From a virus: DNA of 64,000 nt. The stretch covers positions 62,001 to 126,000 of the IMG/VR virus record IMGVR_UViG_3300024239_000355. The stretch is one strand, 5' to 3'. The position numbers and the translations under genes are program-made. The notes below the pieces were generated by a model. The model was not told the DNA's origin. It was given only the letters and a program-made list of their open reading frames with translations, and ran no database searches. Below, in pieces: positions 41,207 through 48,886 of the stretch (positions are counted from its first letter, which is position 1; every line of letters starts with the position of its first letter).

Positions 41207-41539
41207 TCACCACTGAATATGCCAGTAAAAAGTCTGTGGATTGCTCGGGCTTTGTTTACGAACAATAGAGTATCCGAGGTCACGAAAATACTTCTCCACA
41301 TCATTCATGTGCATTTCAAGAGCGCGATCTTCCATTTGTTCGCGCCAGACCTTCCAATAACGAACAGGAAGACAATCCCCCTGTCCGCCCATGGTCATCG
41401 GGGAATTGCTTACGAAACATTCAAGTTTACCATCATCAATGGCATACATGACTTCAATTTCGACATGCCGGATTTCAGCCAGGATCGGAAGAATGGTCTT
41501 CGGAGCCAGGGTACGAGCCTGGGATGCTGATGGGAACAT
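41207..41539 (-). CDS. Hypothetical protein
   Basis: One hundred ten residues. HVEIEVMYAIDDGKLECFVS, then a helix (MHMNDVEKYFRDLGYSIVR) and the ending QTFYWHIQW, an alpha-beta end common in T4-like phage proteins. Coupled to 41541-41969. Unknown function. Confidence 0.65.
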   Translation of the reverse strand: MFPSASQARTLAPKTILPILAEIRHVEIEVMYAIDDGKLECFVSNSPMTMGGQGDCLPVRYWKVWREQMEDRALEMHMNDVEKYFRDLGYSIVRKQSPSNPQTFYWHIQW

Positions 41540-41540
41540 T

Positions 41541-41969
41541 TTACTTGTCCTTTACGCTCTGCTTAGCCTGCTGAGTTGCTTTGGACGATACCTTTTCTTT
41601 TGTCTGGTCTTGCTTTTCCTCACCAGCCTTAGCTTTATCATCCATACCTTCCTCTTCGGCGTCGTCTTCGTCATCCCCATCATCACCAGCGAAATCATCG
41701 CTATTCGGGGTGAAGCTGTCATCAATAACAATGAAGTCTTTGTCCTCATCAAAGTCACTAATCAATCCAGCTTCCTTCTGCCGATCAAGAAATTCCTTCA
41801 ACCAGTCTTCATCAATATCGAAACCTTGTTCCTGGGCGCTCCGTAGGAATTCAGTAAAACCAATTTTTTCAGTTCCGGGTCTAGCCTTGAACGTATCAAT
41901 CAGTGTTACCAAATCCCATTCCGGATCGTTGTCAAGGAAGTTCTCGTTGAGGATTTCCGCGATGCGCAT
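41541..41969 (-). CDS. Hypothetical acidic protein (MRIAEIL start)
   Basis: One hundred forty-two residues. A folded N-terminal part (KIGFTEFLRSAQEQGF) followed by a strongly acidic stretch (about 85-110) and a Lys/Gln tail. Its last base overlaps the start of the next gene. Opening similar to the protein at 1664-1885. Could be an assembly or core protein (inference). Confidence 0.65.
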   Translation of the reverse strand: MRIAEILNENFLDNDPEWDLVTLIDTFKARPGTEKIGFTEFLRSAQEQGFDIDEDWLKEFLDRQKEAGLISDFDEDKDFIVIDDSFTPNSDDFAGDDGDDEDDAEEEGMDDKAKAGEEKQDQTKEKVSSKATQQAKQSVKDK

Positions 41970-43936
41970 TACTTGCCCGCCTTCTTGACCTTCTTCGCTT
42001 CCTTAATGGTAGCCTTGTTGCCGATGAAAGCAGCCATGTCCTGTTCAAACTGCTTCTTGATACCCTGATAGGTTTCATCAAGCTGTGCCAATTTGTCGTC
42101 GGCGAAGTCATCCAAACGACCATGCGCATCTGCATGTTCCTTGACGACGTTATGAACTTTCTTAAGAATAGTCAGCACGGAAGTCTTTGCTTCACCAGAC
42201 ACTTTCTGGATATTCTCGACCAGGGCATCGAAATTCTTCAGACCGTTGTTTTCGTACCACTTACCAAAACCGTCAGCGGCAACCACATCATGCATGCGGC
42301 TGATCACCCACACTGCCTGCTCTTTGTCGTTCAAATCAAGGGATTGACCTTCGGTAAGAGTGCGTTGCATATCAAGGACACGACCGACAAAAGCGGTGTA
42401 GCTTTCGAATACGGGGTTGCGCTTGTTCTCAACCATCTTAGCGATCCAACCGGCAACCACCTTCGGCTTTTCTGCGGTCTGCTCAGCAACCTTGGCAACG
42501 AACGCATTGTAGCGTTCCTTGTCAGCAAAGTTCTTCTTCGACTCTTCGAAATATTCCAACATTGTCGAACGGAAATCAGCTTCAGTCAGCCCCGCTGCCT
42601 GAATGGCTTCTGATAGTTGGAACGGCATCTTCAGACCGTTTAAGGCAACAACACGCAGAAGACGTTCCTTATTCTCGATAATATACTTATCGAGAGTTTC
42701 TTCCATCTTACCAACGCTGATCAGTACATCATCCTTCACGGTTTCGCGAAGCTTCGTGTAGCTGGCAAGAACAGCCTTCCGAGCTTCGGTCAGGTTGTTC
42801 TTGCGGCGCTTCACACGGTATTCGAGGTCTTCACACACGGTGACAACCTCCGGAGGAAGGGTCAGATCAACCGCTTCACCGAACTTTTTTTTTACGTCGA
42901 GCGGAGCCTTTTTCGGCAGAACACTTTCCTTTTTGGCACGCCCAACCGGCTCGGATTCTGGACCAGATGCCGCATCTGCACCACTGAACTCATCACCCAA
43001 GTCTTCCAATCCTTCGGTCGAGTCACCAGTGTCACCCAGGTCCAAATCATCACCTTCACCACCAGTGTCACCAGTGTCACCCAGGTCCAAATCATCACCT
43101 TCACCACCAGTATCAGCATCACCAGTGTCACCAAGGTTCAGATCATCACCACCCATATCGCCCATGTCAGCAGCCATATCGTTACCTAGCTCATCAACAC
43201 CTTGACCATTCAAAGTCAAAATTTGATTATCAATACCTTCCTTAGCAGCCGATAGCGCATCAATCGCAGTCTGAAGTTTTTCTTTTACCCCGCCATCAAA
43301 ACTCTTTGCCATATTGGGGTCGAACACACTAGTGATACGATCTTTCAGGTCCATCAAATCCTGAACCTGCATTTCTGCTAATTTAGCAAGCATTTTCTGA
43401 ATTTGTTGAGTAAGATCACGAGCGGCGAGAATAACTTCTGCTTGCTCAAGGTCATTTTCCAACAGTACACTCAACTTAGTGACGGTGCTTTCCGTGACCT
43501 TCTTCACTGGAATCTTAGAAGACGCCAATTTATTTGCACGCTCTTGAAGAGCTTTTAACTTCTTCTCAAGCAAAGCCTTCTTTTCGAGCAATGCCTTATT
43601 ATTCTTCACGGGCTTCATATGGGACTCCTCAACTGGCATCTTTGTGGTGGCGATAGCTACTGATTCGCGAACATCTTGACGACGACGCGGCTTACGTTTT
43701 GGCGCAATTTCACGCAAGAAAATACGAATAGCTTCCATAATAAGAATATTTTGCGTGTACGTTGGATCACGATGATAGTTATTAAACTGTGCTTCATTAA
43801 TAATGCGATTTTTCTCAGCAACAGCAGCGGAGTATGCCTCACGCAGATCACGCTCGGATGACCGGTCGAAATCAATCTCAACACCATGTAACATCTTCAG
43901 CGTATGTGTAATTTGCTTGAGTTTACGATTAGACAT
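41969..43936 (-). CDS. Large virion-type protein with Asp/Gly repeats
   Basis: Six hundred fifty-five residues from MSNRKLKQITHTL. Three regions: a coiled-coil N-terminal third (ALLEKKLKALQERANKLAS), a central acidic section (about 250-310) made of repeats of GDDLDLGDTGD-type sequence, and a helical C-terminal half (VEYRV-like repeats, KKVHNVVKEHADAHG). The late motif at 43974-43982 supports a structural role such as a head-core or injected protein. Not recognised by family. Confidence 0.7.
   Translation of the reverse strand: MSNRKLKQITHTLKMLHGVEIDFDRSSERDLREAYSAAVAEKNRIINEAQFNNYHRDPTYTQNILIMEAIRIFLREIAPKRKPRRRQDVRESVAIATTKMPVEESHMKPVKNNKALLEKKALLEKKLKALQERANKLASSKIPVKKVTESTVTKLSVLLENDLEQAEVILAARDLTQQIQKMLAKLAEMQVQDLMDLKDRITSVFDPNMAKSFDGGVKEKLQTAIDALSAAKEGIDNQILTLNGQGVDELGNDMAADMGDMGGDDLNLGDTGDADTGGEGDDLDLGDTGDTGGEGDDLDLGDTGDSTEGLEDLGDEFSGADAASGPESEPVGRAKKESVLPKKAPLDVKKKFGEAVDLTLPPEVVTVCEDLEYRVKRRKNNLTEARKAVLASYTKLRETVKDDVLISVGKMEETLDKYIIENKERLLRVVALNGLKMPFQLSEAIQAAGLTEADFRSTMLEYFEESKKNFADKERYNAFVAKVAEQTAEKPKVVAGWIAKMVENKRNPVFESYTAFVGRVLDMQRTLTEGQSLDLNDKEQAVWVISRMHDVVAADGFGKWYENNGLKNFDALVENIQKVSGEAKTSVLTILKKVHNVVKEHADAHGRLDDFADDKLAQLDETYQGIKKQFEQDMAAFIGNKATIKEAKKVKKAGK
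43025..43135. repeat. Tandem repeat coding for Asp/Gly stretch
   Basis: The word GGTGAAGGTGATGATTTGGA (minus strand) recurs with GACACTGG spacers, encoding two to three copies of a DDLDLGDTGD unit in the gene at 41969-43936. Confidence 0.65.
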
Positions 43937-43973
43937 ACTCGCCATCCTAATAACTATGTGTAGCGCACTGAAC

Positions 43974-43982
43974 CTATTTATA
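43974..43982 (-). promoter_or_regulatory. T4-like late promoter (TATAAATAG)
   Basis: Full TATAAATA octamer, 38 bp upstream of the start at 43936. Confidence 0.65.
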
Positions 43983-43984
43983 CT

Positions 43985-44722
43985 TTATCCACGCGCATGC
44001 AACTTCTTCAAAGCGTTGCGTGCAGCCACCGCTTCATCCTTGGCCCGATCATAACGTGCCTCGAACACATTAGCGGCATGCCCATCACCTTTCTGACGAT
44101 GTTTTAGTGCATGACGCCGGAAATTGGCGGCATCTGCCCATTGCGTGGCGAACTTATCTTCAAGACGAAGAACTTCACGAACTTCCTGGCTGGTAATAGT
44201 TTTACCTTTGTTAAAATGACGAACCAGTAGGTCGGCAGCTTCAAAAAGCATCAAGTCTTCAGCAAGCACCGTGTTGGAACCAGCCTGGACGACACTGTAA
44301 TACTTAATCTGTTTGGCAGACTGGCTTTCCGATAGACGGACACGAATTTCCCATGCGCCGACACGAACACCATTGTCCACTTCTTCCGTCATAATAGCGC
44401 GACGAACTTCCGGATTCGTGCGGCTCTCTTCCACCAACATTTCCGCAGTACCATCAGCAACCTGATGAAACCGTTCCAGAATGGACGCCATCTGACGCAC
44501 ATCTTCCTGCGAACAGAAAGTCGAACCCATCACCGGATCATAGCTTTCAGTAATTGGCTGCTGGCGGGGAGCCTGCTGTTGACCGTAATTTGCGTAATTA
44601 CCCTGAACGTGCGCTGGAAGGTTTGCACTACCACCATTCATAATGTTCATGAGACGGCTCATTTCAAGTTTGTCCTTCTCAGTCGGGACAGCGGGTACGG
44701 GAAGATAGTAGTCGTGTGTCAT
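43985..44722 (-). CDS. Virion-type protein
   Basis: Two hundred forty-five residues from MTHDYYLPVPAVPTEKDK; strong AAGGAGA site. Gln/Pro-rich segment (about 45-60), then a long mixed region (QMASILERFHQVADG, WEIRVRLSESQSAKQ, VFEARYDRAKDEAVAARN). Preceded by a perfect late motif. Probably part of the particle or its assembly, but not recognised. Confidence 0.65.
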   Translation of the reverse strand: MTHDYYLPVPAVPTEKDKLEMSRLMNIMNGGSANLPAHVQGNYANYGQQQAPRQQPITESYDPVMGSTFCSQEDVRQMASILERFHQVADGTAEMLVEESRTNPEVRRAIMTEEVDNGVRVGAWEIRVRLSESQSAKQIKYYSVVQAGSNTVLAEDLMLFEAADLLVRHFNKGKTITSQEVREVLRLEDKFATQWADAANFRRHALKHRQKGDGHAANVFEARYDRAKDEAVAARNALKKLHARG

Positions 44723-44750
44723 GTGTGTCTCCTTGGTTCTAACCGTGTCG

Positions 44751-44759
44751 GTATTTATA
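44751..44759 (-). promoter_or_regulatory. T4-like late promoter (TATAAATAC)
   Basis: 29 bp upstream of the start at 44722; a second CTATAAATATTC lies at 44783-44792. Confidence 0.65.
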
Positions 44760-44802
44760 CTCGGCTTCGTTGCCAATGCTGAATATTTATAGAGGACAAA
44801 TA

Positions 44803-44835
44803 AAAAAGTCGGACACTTTCGTATCCGACCTTTTT
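44803..44835 (-). terminator. Terminator after the 44851 gene
   Basis: GTCGGA / TCCGAC stem with T-runs on both sides (TTTTTTA on the minus strand), 16 bp after the stop. Confidence 0.75.
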
Positions 44836-44850
44836 ACCATGCATTGAATA

Positions 44851-45195
44851 CTAATCTCGCCATACGTCATCTAACCCATTAAACCGGTAGGCAATCTCAT
44901 CTTCTTCACGTAAACGCAACAACACGCCGCGCGATGTTAAACGGAAGGCAACTTCGCGTTCACGTTCGCTAAGATTGCTCTTGCGAATACTGCCTTCCTT
45001 CTCAATTTTCTCAATCAACTCATTTTCTTCGTTGTTGACCGATATCACCAAACCACCCCGAACCTCACGAATCTTCATTTCCTGAAGACGTTTTTGAGGT
45101 ACAGGAACCACGGGTGCTTGGGCTGGCTGATTTTCCAGAATCCCAAGCAACTCAATGAAACTACGGATTTGCGACTTTTCTTCAAACCGAGACAT
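44851..45195 (-). CDS. Hypothetical protein
   Basis: One hundred fourteen residues. Begins MSRFEEKSQIRSFIELLGILE, middle beta strands (GGLVISVNNEENELIEKIEKE) and end with EDEIAYRFNGLDDVWRD. Starts one base before the stop of the next upstream gene. Unknown function. Confidence 0.65.
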   Translation of the reverse strand: MSRFEEKSQIRSFIELLGILENQPAQAPVVPVPQKRLQEMKIREVRGGLVISVNNEENELIEKIEKEGSIRKSNLSEREREVAFRLTSRGVLLRLREEDEIAYRFNGLDDVWRD

Positions 45196-46379
45196 TAGAA
45201 CGTCACATCTGCCGGGGGCACAAACGGAGAAGTAGTCGGCGCCGCAGAAGGCATAGCAGTGGCAATTGCATTATCAATGTCCAAAAACCGCTTACCAGTT
45301 TCCTTGACTTTATTATGGAAATCTTCAGCGCGATCCACAAACATCTTGAATTCGCTGATTTTCATATCCATAACCAACCGCGAAATCCGATCAAGTGCCT
45401 CAACAGCTTCCTTGTATTCTTCACTAAAATCATCACCACCCATCGCTATTGCACCACCAACAGGTGTCGGAATTGGTGCGACCGTCGATGGAGCCGGAAG
45501 AGCCGGAAGAGCAGGTACCGCGTCTAAATCATCAACCGGTTCCATGTCATCAACTATATCAGCGGCGGGTTCGTCGTTCATAACAACCGGTGGCGGGTCG
45601 AGCGGATCATTCCCCATATCCAACATCGGCTCATCTGATTCATCTTCAGTGATCGGCAGACCCGCTAGTTGGCGCATACGAGATAAGGCAGCTACATTAG
45701 TCATGCCTAGCACACCCTCTGTTACTTTCGTCACTTCACGACGGTTAACCATCTGAAGCTTACCATTGACAACAACGCCGATTGTATTTGCAGGACCATT
45801 TGGTACCTGAACCACAGTACGGCGACCTTCGTAAATTACTTTTTCACCCTTGGTGAAAGAAACCGGTCGTTGAATTTTCATGTCTGCGCCCTCAATGCAT
45901 TGGGTTTTACCAGAATATTTATTATTCTGGTTCTTTCGGCTTTCCAAAATTCTAGTCAACCGAGCCTCAAGCATTGGTTCAGCTTTAATAAACATACGCG
46001 ATCCAACACTACGAAACGCAACGTTGTTCAACTTTAACCATTTCTCTAGACCAGAACGGCGAGAACTTTCCGAAATCGTCACTACGAAATTAAACCCTTG
46101 CTTCTTCAACGATTCAGCAGTCACCGTTGTTTGGTTTTCGCGTTTGTTACTTTCGGCTTTGGATATCAGCGTATCCACGGTTTCCTCATCATCATAATCA
46201 ACAGCCAACTGAAGAGAGAGGTAGTCTTCCGCACCAAGATGCTTGGTCACGTTCTCAGAACGCTCCTTGAACTGATTGAACTTTGGGTGTTTCTCTTCCA
46301 TTCCCGGCTTAACAGTAATGCCGTTCTGACGCATCAGCATGGATGCTAACCGAATTTCAAGTGGTTTCTTCTCATCCAT
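45195..46379 (-). CDS. Virion-type protein with Pro-rich linker and RMRQLAGL motif
   Basis: About 394 residues from MDEKKPLEIRLASML (GGAGGA site supports ATG 46379). N-terminal half has a folded domain (HLGAEDYLSLQLAVDYDDEE; FNFVVTISESSRRSGLEKWLK), then a beta part (YEGRRTVVQVPNGPANTIGVVV), an RMRQLAGLPITED motif and an Asp/Pro/Ala-rich linker before a C-terminal helix pair. A structural or maturation protein is plausible but not proven. Confidence 0.65.
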   Translation of the reverse strand: MDEKKPLEIRLASMLMRQNGITVKPGMEEKHPKFNQFKERSENVTKHLGAEDYLSLQLAVDYDDEETVDTLISKAESNKRENQTTVTAESLKKQGFNFVVTISESSRRSGLEKWLKLNNVAFRSVGSRMFIKAEPMLEARLTRILESRKNQNNKYSGKTQCIEGADMKIQRPVSFTKGEKVIYEGRRTVVQVPNGPANTIGVVVNGKLQMVNRREVTKVTEGVLGMTNVAALSRMRQLAGLPITEDESDEPMLDMGNDPLDPPPVVMNDEPAADIVDDMEPVDDLDAVPALPALPAPSTVAPIPTPVGGAIAMGGDDFSEEYKEAVEALDRISRLVMDMKISEFKMFVDRAEDFHNKVKETGKRFLDIDNAIATAMPSAAPTTSPFVPPADVTF

Positions 46380-46593
46380 TATTTTTTCCTCCACGCTGCG
46401 CGGGTAAACTGACTGGGTTTCCGGCGTTCTTCTTGATAACAAACCGGCGTTTGAACGAAGGGCGTTTAGTTTCGTCCTCTTCCTCTTCGGAAACACGGGT
46501 CAATTCACCATCACGGCGCACAAAACGAACTACATTCGTTTCATGAAGTGCAGCGCGACCAACCCAATCTTCGAACATTTCAGATAGTAGCAT
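46372..46593 (-). CDS. Small hypothetical protein
   Basis: Seventy-three residues from MLLSEMFEDWVGRAAL. The late motif at 46617-46626 lies 24 bp before ATG 46593, which favours it over a GTG at 46605. A basic, Glu-rich middle (SEEEEDETKRPSFKRRF) and a Gly/Asn tail. Overlaps the next gene by 8 bp. Unknown function. Confidence 0.55.
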   Translation of the reverse strand: MLLSEMFEDWVGRAALHETNVVRFVRRDGELTRVSEEEEDETKRPSFKRRFVIKKNAGNPVSLPAQRGGKNNG

Positions 46594-46616
46594 GCTAAAA
46601 CTCACAAACTATTTCA

Positions 46617-46626
46617 GATATTTAGC
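46617..46626 (-). promoter_or_regulatory. T4-like late promoter motif (GCTAAATATC)
   Basis: 24 bp upstream of ATG 46593. Confidence 0.5.
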
Positions 46627-46666
46627 ATTTGTATCAGACGTTTATATACAACCAGTCTGGATCAAC

Positions 46667-47017
46667 TCAATTATCTGATAAGTAACGAATCATTAAATCA
46701 GTAAGCCTATCGAGCTTAACATCAAGTTTTTCTTGACCATATCGAAGTTCATCGGCGCGTGCCGCTAAATTCTTATGATTTGCTTCGATGGTGGCAATCC
46801 GTTGTTCAATACCACTCATGTCACATTCTTCTTTGAGATCATCATAGGCTTTGACTACGTTTTTTTGGACATGCTCCATACGGGAAATGCGTTTTTCAAG
46901 CTCCATGTCAGCGCGTTTCCAATCCTCATTGGTTCGCGATTCTTGAAACATTTTCACAATCGCGAAAGCCAGCGCGAAAAGACCGCCTATTACAGTAATC
47001 GCCACTGGCCAATCCAT
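46667..47017 (-). CDS. Small membrane protein with coiled coil
   Basis: One hundred sixteen residues. One N-terminal transmembrane helix (WPVAITVIGGLFALAFAIV) followed by a long heptad coiled coil (RISRMEHVQKNVVKAYDDL; IATIEANHKNLAARADELR). Topology resembles phage holin/spanin-type or scaffold proteins, but lysis function is not shown. Late motif TAAATA at 47048-47054. Confidence 0.65.
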   Translation of the reverse strand: MDWPVAITVIGGLFALAFAIVKMFQESRTNEDWKRADMELEKRISRMEHVQKNVVKAYDDLKEECDMSGIEQRIATIEANHKNLAARADELRYGQEKLDVKLDRLTDLMIRYLSDN

Positions 47018-47047
47018 ATTGCACCGCCCTTAGTCGTAGTTACTATA

Positions 47048-47054
47048 TATTTAC
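47048..47054 (-). promoter_or_regulatory. T4-like late promoter motif (GTAAATA)
   Basis: 31 bp upstream of ATG 47017. Confidence 0.45.
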
Positions 47055-47126
47055 GTCTCAGAAGTTATATAATAAACCCACAGAGACTAAACTATTGTTA
47101 TTGTTTATGTTGTTACAAACAAAAAG

Positions 47127-47160
47127 AAAAGGCGGGATGTAATATACATCCCGCCTTTTT
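47127..47160. terminator. Bidirectional terminator
   Basis: AAAAGGCGGGATGT and complement with a 6-nt loop; T5 tracts at both ends. Ends the gene at 47176 (minus). Confidence 0.9.
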
Positions 47161-47175
47161 GTGGTCTAACGAAGA

Positions 47176-47586
47176 TTAGAGAACTTCGTTACGAACAACG
47201 GCGACGTTGTTGCCGCTGGTGTCACCAACGGAGAAGGAGAAACCTTCGATACCGTCGAGAGCCAGAGCAAGGTCTTCACCATCTTCACCCCAAGCACGGG
47301 TATGCTCGATGGCGAACTTGAAGGTGTAGACCGAAACCGTTGCGCCAGTGCCAGCAGCCGGGAGGTCGGCAATCGGACCAGTCTCGCTGGTGACGGTTAC
47401 ATCGCTCAGAATGACCGGCTGGGCACGCAGGTTGATGGTCTCAACCAGCTTGTCCAGGCTGTGCTGGGAAGCGTTAGCCGGGTTGCCAGTAACGCGAATG
47501 TCCACAAGGGTGCGGACAGTGAAGAAGTCCATATTGCCGGTAAGCTTCTCACCAGCGAAAACGTGACCGTGAACCTTCTCTACCAT
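47176..47586 (-). CDS. Virion-type protein (probably structural)
   Basis: One hundred thirty-six residues, rich in Val/Thr/Ala beta strands (MVEKVHGHVFAGEKLTGNM; VSVYTFKFAIEHTRAW) and a loop VGDTSGNNVAVV. Own late motif and terminator, so it is a single-gene late unit, as expected for an abundant structural protein. Family not recognised; a tail or decoration protein is possible. Confidence 0.65.
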   Translation of the reverse strand: MVEKVHGHVFAGEKLTGNMDFFTVRTLVDIRVTGNPANASQHSLDKLVETINLRAQPVILSDVTVTSETGPIADLPAAGTGATVSVYTFKFAIEHTRAWGEDGEDLALALDGIEGFSFSVGDTSGNNVAVVRNEVL

Positions 47587-47633
47587 GGTAATCTCCTAAA
47601 TTTCAATTATGGGTTCGGGGTGATCCCTTCTGA

Positions 47634-47642
47634 AATTATTTA
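47634..47642 (-). promoter_or_regulatory. T4-like late promoter motif (TAAATAATT)
   Basis: 48 bp upstream of ATG 47586, on the minus strand. Confidence 0.45.
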
Positions 47643-47713
47643 GCATCAATTTTTGAAGACTATTGGAAACCAGCTTTTCTGCGGTTTTTAACCCTTGGTC
47701 TTGTATTTATTCA

Positions 47714-47732
47714 CTTACACATGAGGTGTAAG
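47714..47732 (+). repeat. Left-end hairpin of an IS200/IS605-like element
   Basis: CTTACAC and GTGTAAG with loop ATGAG, just before the TnpB-derived gene. IS605-group elements have such subterminal hairpins. Confidence 0.45.
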
Positions 47733-47744
47733 CTAAATAGAATT

Positions 47745-48806
47745 ATGTGGCTTACATATCGATATCGCCTATACCCAACTACTACCCAGAAAGCAGCAAT
47801 TCACCGTATTTGTGGAAGCCAGCGGTGGGTGTGGAACATGCTGCTCGGGTTGAACATCAAACGATACCGAGAACGGCGGGACGTATTGTCATATCCGCAG
47901 ATGTGCGAAAAACTTCCCTTGCTCAAAACCCAATGCCCATGGCTTAAAGAAGTTCCATCACAAGCATTGCAGTATGTAGCGCGTGAACTCGACCGGGAAA
48001 TTCAGTGGCACCTACGCAACACGCAGTCGTTTCCTACCTTTCGTAAGAAAAAGGAAGCGCACGGCAAGTTCACCGTTCCTCAATTTGTGAAGCCGGGCAC
48101 CAAGACCATTACGATCCCGAAAGTCGGGGAAGTGCCATGGATTCGCCATAGCGACCATACACCAATCAACGGCGGGTCGGTTGTGTGGGATGGGGACCGG
48201 TACTTCATCGAGTTCCGGATAGAAATTACCCAGCGCCAACCCAAACGTGACATCCCAAAGACGCAGGCAATTGGTCTTGTTCTTGGATCGGAGCATTTCC
48301 TGACTGACTCGAACGGGGAGCAAATTACTATTCCCCCTACCGTCCCCAAAGCCACGGCACGCCTGGAACGACTTCAACGACAAATGAAGCGCAAGAAAAA
48401 TGGGAACAATCAGATCAAATTAGGAAAAGTAATCCGATGCCAGGAAATGCATCTTGCAGATGCGCGTCGAGATTTCTTTCACAAAATCAGTCGCTATCTA
48501 TTGATTCGCAACGACCTCATTTGTGTTGAAAACTCTCTGAGAACCAAAGAGGGTGATCTGTTCGTGGCGATTCTCAAGGGAAAAGCAGAACGGTACGGTA
48601 AAAAGGTCATCGTGATCGACCGTTTTCATCCGTCCCATCTAACCTGTCATGCCTGTGGACAAAAAGAAGTCACCATGACCGGGTGCGGTTCTTGCGGCAC
48701 TACGTTCAGTCCATGGATCAATGGAGCCATAAACGCCCTGGAATGGGGCTACAAACAATACCGCCGGGGCGGCGGTAATCTACGCCTTTCAGATACGAGT
48801 GCGTAA
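47745..48806 (+). CDS. TnpB-derived protein with damaged RuvC site (nuclease-dead, TldR-like)
   Basis: About 353 residues from MWLTYRYRLYPT; ATG 47721 is an alternative. TnpB layout is clear: N-terminal RNA-binding fold (RWVWNMLLGLNIKRY), a WED-like core, RuvC-I at AIGLVLGSEHFLTDSNG, RuvC-II at DLICVENSLR, and a zinc ribbon (C301, C304, C314, C317). In active TnpB, RuvC-I is GIDLG: here the Asp is Val179. The last catalytic Asp before NAA-NI is Trp324 (FSPWINGAIN). Only Glu262 remains. The region between RuvC-II and the zinc ribbon is shortened. TldR proteins are nuclease-dead TnpB descendants that use a guide RNA to repress promoters. No tnpA nearby; orientation is opposite to the flanking structural genes. 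Confidence 0.82.
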   Translation: MWLTYRYRLYPTTTQKAAIHRICGSQRWVWNMLLGLNIKRYRERRDVLSYPQMCEKLPLLKTQCPWLKEVPSQALQYVARELDREIQWHLRNTQSFPTFRKKKEAHGKFTVPQFVKPGTKTITIPKVGEVPWIRHSDHTPINGGSVVWDGDRYFIEFRIEITQRQPKRDIPKTQAIGLVLGSEHFLTDSNGEQITIPPTVPKATARLERLQRQMKRKKNGNNQIKLGKVIRCQEMHLADARRDFFHKISRYLLIRNDLICVENSLRTKEGDLFVAILKGKAERYGKKVIVIDRFHPSHLTCHACGQKEVTMTGCGSCGTTFSPWINGAINALEWGYKQYRRGGGNLRLSDTSA

Positions 48807-48880
48807 GTCCAAGTAGTCGGAAGACCAATTGGCCGCATTCGGGGAAGGAAGCCGCAAGGCAGCCCACACCAGTGTACCTT
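48807..48880 (+). ncRNA. Candidate guide-RNA region (omega/TldR RNA) and right end
   Basis: Directly downstream of the TnpB-derived gene, with GGAAGCCGCAAGGC (GCC/GGC hairpin) and CACACcaGTGT (48865-48875), similar in layout to the right ends of IS605-type elements, where the guide RNA scaffold lies. Boundaries and guide are guesses; the guide would start at about 48876. Confidence 0.35.
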
Positions 48881-48886
48881 GATATC

